DNA of 8,900 nt from an uncultured Emergencia sp. (GTDB lineage: Bacteria > Bacillota > Clostridia > Peptostreptococcales > Anaerovoracaceae): the NCBI GenBank assembly GCA_937997955.1, contig CALLDR010000096.1, positions 1 to 8,900 of the forward strand. Direction: 5' to 3'. The position numbers were made by a program, and so were the translations under genes. Under the pieces are notes generated by a model. The model made no database searches. It had not been told where the DNA came from and saw only the letters and a program-made list of their open reading frames with translations. Shown here piece after piece: positions 5,884-8,900 of this stretch (position 1 is its first letter; each line of letters starts with the position of its first letter).

Positions 5884-6525
5884 ATGAATTTTATGGATAA
5901 GACATGTGAGGCATTTGTCAGCGAGCTGGCCAGCAAAGCGCCGGTGCCGGGCGGCGGCGGCGCGTCGGCCCTGGTAGGCGCCGTGGGTACGGCTCTGGGA
6001 AATATGGTGGGCGCTCTGACCGCGGGCAAGAAGAAATACGCCGACGTGGAGGCCGACATTGAGGAGCTCATGGAACAGGCCGCGGCGCTGCAGAAGCGGC
6101 TGCTGGCGTTGGCGGAGAAAGACGCGGAGGTCTTTGAGCCGCTGTCAAAGGCTTACGGTATGCCGAAGGACACGGCAGAAGAGAAAGCGGAAAAGGAGCG
6201 GGTCATGGCGCTGGTGCTGAAGGACGCCGCCCAGGTTCCTTTGGAGATCATGGAGGCCTGCTGTCAGTCCATCGACCTGCTGGCGGAGTTTGCCGCAAAG
6301 GGAAGCCAGCTGGCCGTCAGCGACGCCGGCGTTGGGGTGATCTTCTGCAAGGCCGCCCTGCAGGGCGCCAGTCTCAACGTGTTCATCAATACCAGGTCCA
6401 TGGCGGACCGGCAGCTGGCCCAGAGCTTAGATGAGAAGGCCGATCAAATGCTGCGGGAGTACACGGTGAAGGCGGACGAAGTGTACGCTTACGTATTCAG
6501 CCAATTGCGGAAACAGCCGAAATGA
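5884..6525 (+). CDS. fchA: Methenyl-THF cyclohydrolase / formimino-THF cyclodeaminase family (FchA)
   Basis: A 213-residue, all-helical enzyme of the cyclodeaminase/cyclohydrolase (FTCD C-terminal) family. The folate-binding loop PVPGGGGASALVGA (20-33) is intact; KDAAQVPLEIME (113-124), SDAGVGV (146-152) and GASLNVFINT (161-170) are the other conserved blocks. In acetogens and many Clostridia this protein interconverts 10-formyl-THF and 5,10-methenyl-THF. It can also release ammonia from 5-formimino-THF in glycine, purine or histidine fermentation, and sequence alone does not separate the two. The ATG at 5884 follows GAGGAG (5869-5874). An ATG at 5857 touches the terminator T run and lacks a site. 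Its place just before a FolD that lacks cyclohydrolase residues favours the cyclohydrolase role. No promoter is visible between the terminator and the gene. Confidence 0.9.
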   Translation: MNFMDKTCEAFVSELASKAPVPGGGGASALVGAVGTALGNMVGALTAGKKKYADVEADIEELMEQAAALQKRLLALAEKDAEVFEPLSKAYGMPKDTAEEKAEKERVMALVLKDAAQVPLEIMEACCQSIDLLAEFAAKGSQLAVSDAGVGVIFCKAALQGASLNVFINTRSMADRQLAQSLDEKADQMLREYTVKADEVYAYVFSQLRKQPK

Positions 6526-6558
6526 ATGAAGCATGGCTGAAATGACGGCTAAAGTGAC

Positions 6559-6631
6559 AGACAGAATATAGACAGAACGTATAGATAGAACATATAGATA
6601 GAATGACAGACGGAATAACAGGCAGAATAAC
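6559..6631. repeat. Degenerate 11-13 bp tandem repeat in the fchA-folD gap
   Basis: Six consecutive units: AGACAGAATAT (6559), AGACAGAACGTAT (6570), AGATAGAACATAT (6583), AGATAGAATGAC (6596), AGACGGAATAAC (6608), AGGCAGAATAAC (6620-6631). The core is AGAYAGAA plus an AT-rich tail. The tract is purine-rich on the coding strand and has little folding potential. The GAATGACAGACGGAA stretch (6601-6615) resembles GAATGACAGATGGAA over the folD start (6645-6659), suggesting local duplication. The rest of the 128-base gap holds only micro-frames and the folD ribosome site AGGGAG (6638-6643). Confidence 0.7.
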
Positions 6632-6653
6632 GAAGACAGGGAGTGAATGACAG

Positions 6654-7517
6654 ATGGAAAAGCTGCTGAAAGGAAAAGCGGTGGCGGACCGCATCAATGA
6701 AGAGATTCTGGAGCGGACGCCGGCGCTGTACGAGAAGGGAATCGTACCGACACTGGCTATCGTCAGGGTCGGTGAGAATCCCAGCGATATCGCCTATGAG
6801 AACGGCGCGGTGAAGAAGGCGAAGAGCCTGGGACTGCAGCCGGAGAAGTATATCTGCCCCGCGGATATAACGGAAGAGGATCTGATCCAGGTGATCCAGT
6901 CCATCAACGGAGACGAGAAGATTCACGGCATCTTGCTGCTGCAGCCGCTGCCGAAGGGGATCGACGCGGCAAAGGTGCGCAATACTCTGGCTCCGGAAAA
7001 GGATCTGGACTGCATTTCTGATGACGCTCTGGGCAGAATGTTTACGGGGCGCGAGGGCTATGGGCCCTGCACGGCGGAAAGCTGCATCGAGATCCTGAAG
7101 TACTACAATATACCCATAAAGGGCAAAAAAGCCGTGGTCATCGGCCGCAGCATGGTCATCGGCAAGCCGGCGGCGCTGATGCTGCTGCAGGAAAACGCTA
7201 CGGTGACCATATGCCACACCAAAACGGCGCCGGAGGACCTGAAGGCCATCTGCAGGGACGCCGACATCATCATCGCCGCGGCGGGGAAGATCGGCGCGGT
7301 GACAGCGGATATGGCGCGGGAAGGACAGACCATCGTAGATGTAGGTATCAACTTCGACGAAGAAGGGAAGATGACCGGAGATGTGGATTTTGAGCCGGTC
7401 AGCCAGGTCCTGGGAGAGGACGGCGCCATCACACCGGTTCCCGGCGGCGTCGGCAGCGTGACCACCAGCCTTTTGATGCGGCATCTGGTCCAGGCCGCCG
7501 AGCGGACTTTAAAATAG
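6654..7517 (+). CDS. folD: Methylenetetrahydrofolate dehydrogenase FolD, probably lacking cyclohydrolase activity
   Basis: A 287-residue FolD-family protein that should oxidise or reduce 5,10-methylene-THF/5,10-methenyl-THF with NAD(P). Family landmarks present are VGENPSDIAY (39-48), PEKDLD (114-119), GPCTAESCIEIL (137-148), the Rossmann segment VVIGRSMVIGKPAALML (161-177), TICHTKT (185-191) and TPVPGGVGSVTT (260-271). Two cyclohydrolase residues are absent. In the YxxxK motif Tyr48 is followed at +4 by Ala52 instead of Lys, and VQLPLP reads LLQPLP (95-100), placing Leu96 where the catalytic Gln normally is. The Asp of KDxD (Asp119) remains. By family knowledge, Lys loss abolishes cyclohydrolase but not dehydrogenase activity, so FchA upstream probably does that step. 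AGGGAG at 6638-6643 supports the ATG at 6654. A strong terminator follows. Confidence 0.93.
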   Translation: MEKLLKGKAVADRINEEILERTPALYEKGIVPTLAIVRVGENPSDIAYENGAVKKAKSLGLQPEKYICPADITEEDLIQVIQSINGDEKIHGILLLQPLPKGIDAAKVRNTLAPEKDLDCISDDALGRMFTGREGYGPCTAESCIEILKYYNIPIKGKKAVVIGRSMVIGKPAALMLLQENATVTICHTKTAPEDLKAICRDADIIIAAAGKIGAVTADMAREGQTIVDVGINFDEEGKMTGDVDFEPVSQVLGEDGAITPVPGGVGSVTTSLLMRHLVQAAERTLK

Positions 7518-7562
7518 GAGAAAGACGAAACAAGGGCTCGCGCTTTATAAGGGTGGGTTTCG

Positions 7563-7634
7563 CAAGAACGGGTCTCACAGGAGTTGTTTTCCAAGAGTAG
7601 TTTTCAAAGAACGGTTTATAAAGAGCGTTTCTCA
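7563..7634. repeat. Degenerate 14-15 bp tandem repeat after folD, merging into the terminator
   Basis: Five consecutive units: CAAGAACGGGTCTCA (7563), CAGGAGTTGTTTTC (7578), CAAGAGTAGTTTTC (7592), AAAGAACGGTTTATA (7606), AAGAGCGTTTCTCA (7621-7634). A weaker unit, AAGGGTGGGTTTCG, precedes them at 7549-7562. The shared pattern is CAAGARYGGTTTTC: a purine block then a pyrimidine block. The last unit is the 5' arm of the terminator. The copies are diverged, so this is an old or fast-decaying array. Confidence 0.65.
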
Positions 7635-7658
7635 ATTTGAGAAGCGTTCTTTTTGTTT
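7621..7658 (+). terminator. Intrinsic terminator of the folD transcript
   Basis: AGAGCGTTTCTC (7622-7633) pairs with GAGAAGCGTTCT (7639-7650) over twelve positions, two of them G-U wobbles, with a five-base loop AATTT. A T-rich tail, TTTTGTTT, follows (7651-7658), and A7621 can add a pair with T7651. This is a textbook rho-independent terminator and separates the C1 genes from the next transcription unit. Confidence 0.9.
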
Positions 7659-7718
7659 ACTCGCGGTGAATCGGCTGTTTTCAAGGCGTAGAGGGCGGTG
7701 GCAGGATCGCCGGCATTT

Positions 7719-7734
7719 TGGCATGGTTTATGCA
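7719..7734 (+). promoter_or_regulatory. Sigma-54 (-24/-12) promoter for the opine dehydrogenase gene
   Basis: TGGCATGGTTTATGCA matches the sigma-54 consensus TGGCAYRN4TTGCW at every defined position except one (A for T at position 12). GG (7720-7721) and GC (7732-7733) are at the exact required spacing. Transcription would start near 7745, giving a leader of about 96 bases. Such promoters need an AAA+ enhancer-binding activator. I could not identify a clear activator site in the short upstream space. The rest of the 323-base stretch between folD and the next gene holds the repeats and terminator listed and no convincing gene. Confidence 0.75.
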
Positions 7735-7740
7735 TTTTAT

Positions 7741-7793
7741 GTGGCTGCAGCCGCGGAGGCAATGGCAGCGACAGCCGTACACGTGGCTGCAGC
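7741..7793. repeat. Repeated 11-mer GTGGCTGCAGC in the opine dehydrogenase leader
   Basis: GTGGCTGCAGC occurs at 7741-7751 and again at 7783-7793, exactly 42 bases apart (about four helical turns). The first copy includes the palindrome GGCTGCAGCC (7743-7752). Both lie at or after the predicted transcription start, so they could be operator half-sites or parts of leader RNA hairpins. Confidence 0.5.
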
Positions 7794-7840
7794 AAAAGAT
7801 AAACGATATGAGAGATATAGACTCGGTAAGGAGGAAGATT

Positions 7841-8900
7841 ATGAAACGAGTAACCGTATTTGGTTCAGGAAACGGCGGCGTAACGGCGGCCTATCATTTC
7901 GCGAGGGAGGGTTATGAGGTATGCATCTGCGACTTTCCTCAGTTTCATACTCAGATCGACAGGATAAGAGAACGAGGCGGCATCAGCGCGGCAGGAGAGG
8001 CTCACGGCTGCGCCATGATTTTGGAAGGGTTTGAGCCGATTGAACTGGCTGCCTGCGACGTAGAGGAAGCGATGAATTTCTGTCAGCTGTACGTGATCAT
8101 CTGCCCGTCCTTCGCCCAGGAGCTTTTCTTTGCGCAGATGATCCCGCACCTGAGAGATGGAAGCGTCGTGGTCACCATGCCGGCCAATTACGCCGGTCTG
8201 GTCTTTACCCGGATGCTGCGGGAAGCAGATATGTCAGGTATCGACGTCCGCTTTGTCGATGCCATCAGCATTCCTTGGGCGTGCAGGCTTCTGTCCCCAG
8301 GCGTTACCGGCATCATGGGCATCAAAGAGTTTCTGCCGGTCAGCATCTATCCATCTGACCCTGACGGCGCGGCGGAGACCGCGGTCAGAGAGCTTCTGCC
8401 GATTCCCGCAGAGATTCTGGACAACCCTGTCGTGGCCGGCCTTGAGAATATCAACTTCGGCGGACACCCTTTGATGACTGCGGTAAACATCGGCCTGCTC
8501 GAAAATTTCAAAGGAGAATTCAATTATTACAGAGACTGCTGCAGCCCGGCGACGGCAAGGGCGGCCGCCAAAATGGACCTGGAACGGCTGGCCGTGGGTC
8601 GAGCTCTGGGATTCAGCCTTCGGACAGAGCTGGAGGCGATGAACGCCCTCTACGGCATGGAGGAGACGTCCGTATACGATTTTAACCGAAAATCGTCCGC
8701 CCATGGCAAGATCAACAGCGCGCCGGACAGTTCCAGGGCACGCTATATCACAGAAGATGTGCCCTATGTCCTGGTTCCGTGCTACCAGCTGGCCCAGCTT
8801 TGCGGCATCGATACGCCGCTGATCCGATCCTGCATTACGCTGGCTTCCGCCTATAATGACGAGGACTATTTCAGCACCGGCAGGACTTTGGAAAAAATGG
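7841..8900 (+). CDS. NAD/NADP octopine/nopaline (opine) dehydrogenase family protein, 3' end outside window
   Basis: Open for 353 codons to the window end. The family is about 360-400 residues, so little is missing. The N-terminal Rossmann domain starts VTVFGSGNGGVTAA with GxGxxG at Gly8, Gly10 and Gly13. The C-terminal opine dehydrogenase domain has ENINFGGHP (202-210, His209), CCSPATARAAAKMDLERLAVGRALG (233-257) and RYITEDVP (301-308). His209, Arg301 and Asp306 match the His/Arg/Asp set of octopine dehydrogenase, including the five-residue Arg-Asp spacing. Such enzymes reductively join an amino acid and a 2-keto acid, or run the reverse oxidation; substrates here are unknown. AAGGAGG (7828-7834), six bases before the ATG, fixes the start. 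It has its own sigma-54 promoter, suggesting amino-acid-dependent control. Confidence 0.9.
   Translation, partial: MKRVTVFGSGNGGVTAAYHFAREGYEVCICDFPQFHTQIDRIRERGGISAAGEAHGCAMILEGFEPIELAACDVEEAMNFCQLYVIICPSFAQELFFAQMIPHLRDGSVVVTMPANYAGLVFTRMLREADMSGIDVRFVDAISIPWACRLLSPGVTGIMGIKEFLPVSIYPSDPDGAAETAVRELLPIPAEILDNPVVAGLENINFGGHPLMTAVNIGLLENFKGEFNYYRDCCSPATARAAAKMDLERLAVGRALGFSLRTELEAMNALYGMEETSVYDFNRKSSAHGKINSAPDSSRARYITEDVPYVLVPCYQLAQLCGIDTPLIRSCITLASAYNDEDYFSTGRTLEKM

Noticed and set aside
6559..6631. CRISPR array
   Set aside because: The units are contiguous, only 11-13 bases, diverged, and have no spacers.
6549..7484. Long minus-strand frame opposite folD, extending into the repeat tract
   Set aside because: It is the antisense shadow of folD. 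It has no domain, and the repeat-derived C-terminus is rich in Tyr, Cys and Ser with no family resemblance.
7666..7917. An 83-codon + frame starting before the opine dehydrogenase gene
   Set aside because: It runs across the sigma-54 promoter and into the dehydrogenase gene in another frame. Its sequence is Ala/Arg-rich with no family pattern and it has no ribosome site.

Overview
The window looks like a chromosomal segment of an anaerobic Firmicute of class Clostridia. The evidence is the ylqF-rnhB pair, a clostridial set of separate C1-folate genes (fhs, fchA, folD), Shine-Dalgarno sites such as AAGGAGG and GAGGTGA, and a DUF3791/DUF3990 locus of a kind I associate with gut Clostridia. All genes are on the + strand. 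The core genes are GC-rich (42 of 60 bases in 3901-3960), whereas the accessory locus at 946-1884 is AT-rich (16 G/C of 60 in 1021-1080).

Region 1 (1-1884) is accessory. It opens with the 3' end of an MntA-type nucleotidyltransferase antitoxin overlapping a HEPN-domain HepT toxin. Both carry the diagnostic motifs (GSX10DXD and RX4HXY). A small, very hydrophobic membrane protein follows. Then come three tightly overlapping genes: a DUF3791 protein, a DUF3990 protein with an ADP-ribosyltransferase-like motif set, and an unassigned 70-residue acidic protein. This trio is the best candidate for a poorly described system here, probably toxin-antitoxin or defence-like.

Region 2 (1885-3594) holds an extended -10 promoter and the coupled pair ylqF/rbgA (ribosome-assembly GTPase) and rnhB (RNase HII). 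The signal peptidase gene lepB, which often precedes ylqF in Firmicutes, is not present. A terminator-like hairpin sits inside the last codons of rnhB.

Region 3 (3613-7658) is one-carbon metabolism: fhs (formate-THF ligase), a GNAT acetyltransferase with its own strong promoter and a following terminator, then fchA (methenyl-THF cyclohydrolase/cyclodeaminase family) and folD (methylene-THF dehydrogenase). Together these interconvert formate + THF, 10-formyl-THF, methenyl-THF and methylene-THF. This FolD lacks the catalytic Lys and Gln of the cyclohydrolase half, so it is probably a dehydrogenase only, and FchA supplies the missing step. Two non-coding stretches flanking folD consist of degenerate short tandem repeats; the second merges into a strong intrinsic terminator.

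Region 4 (7659-8900) holds a near-consensus sigma-54 (-24/-12) promoter, a leader with a repeated 11-mer, and an octopine/nopaline (opine) dehydrogenase-family gene that runs off the window end.
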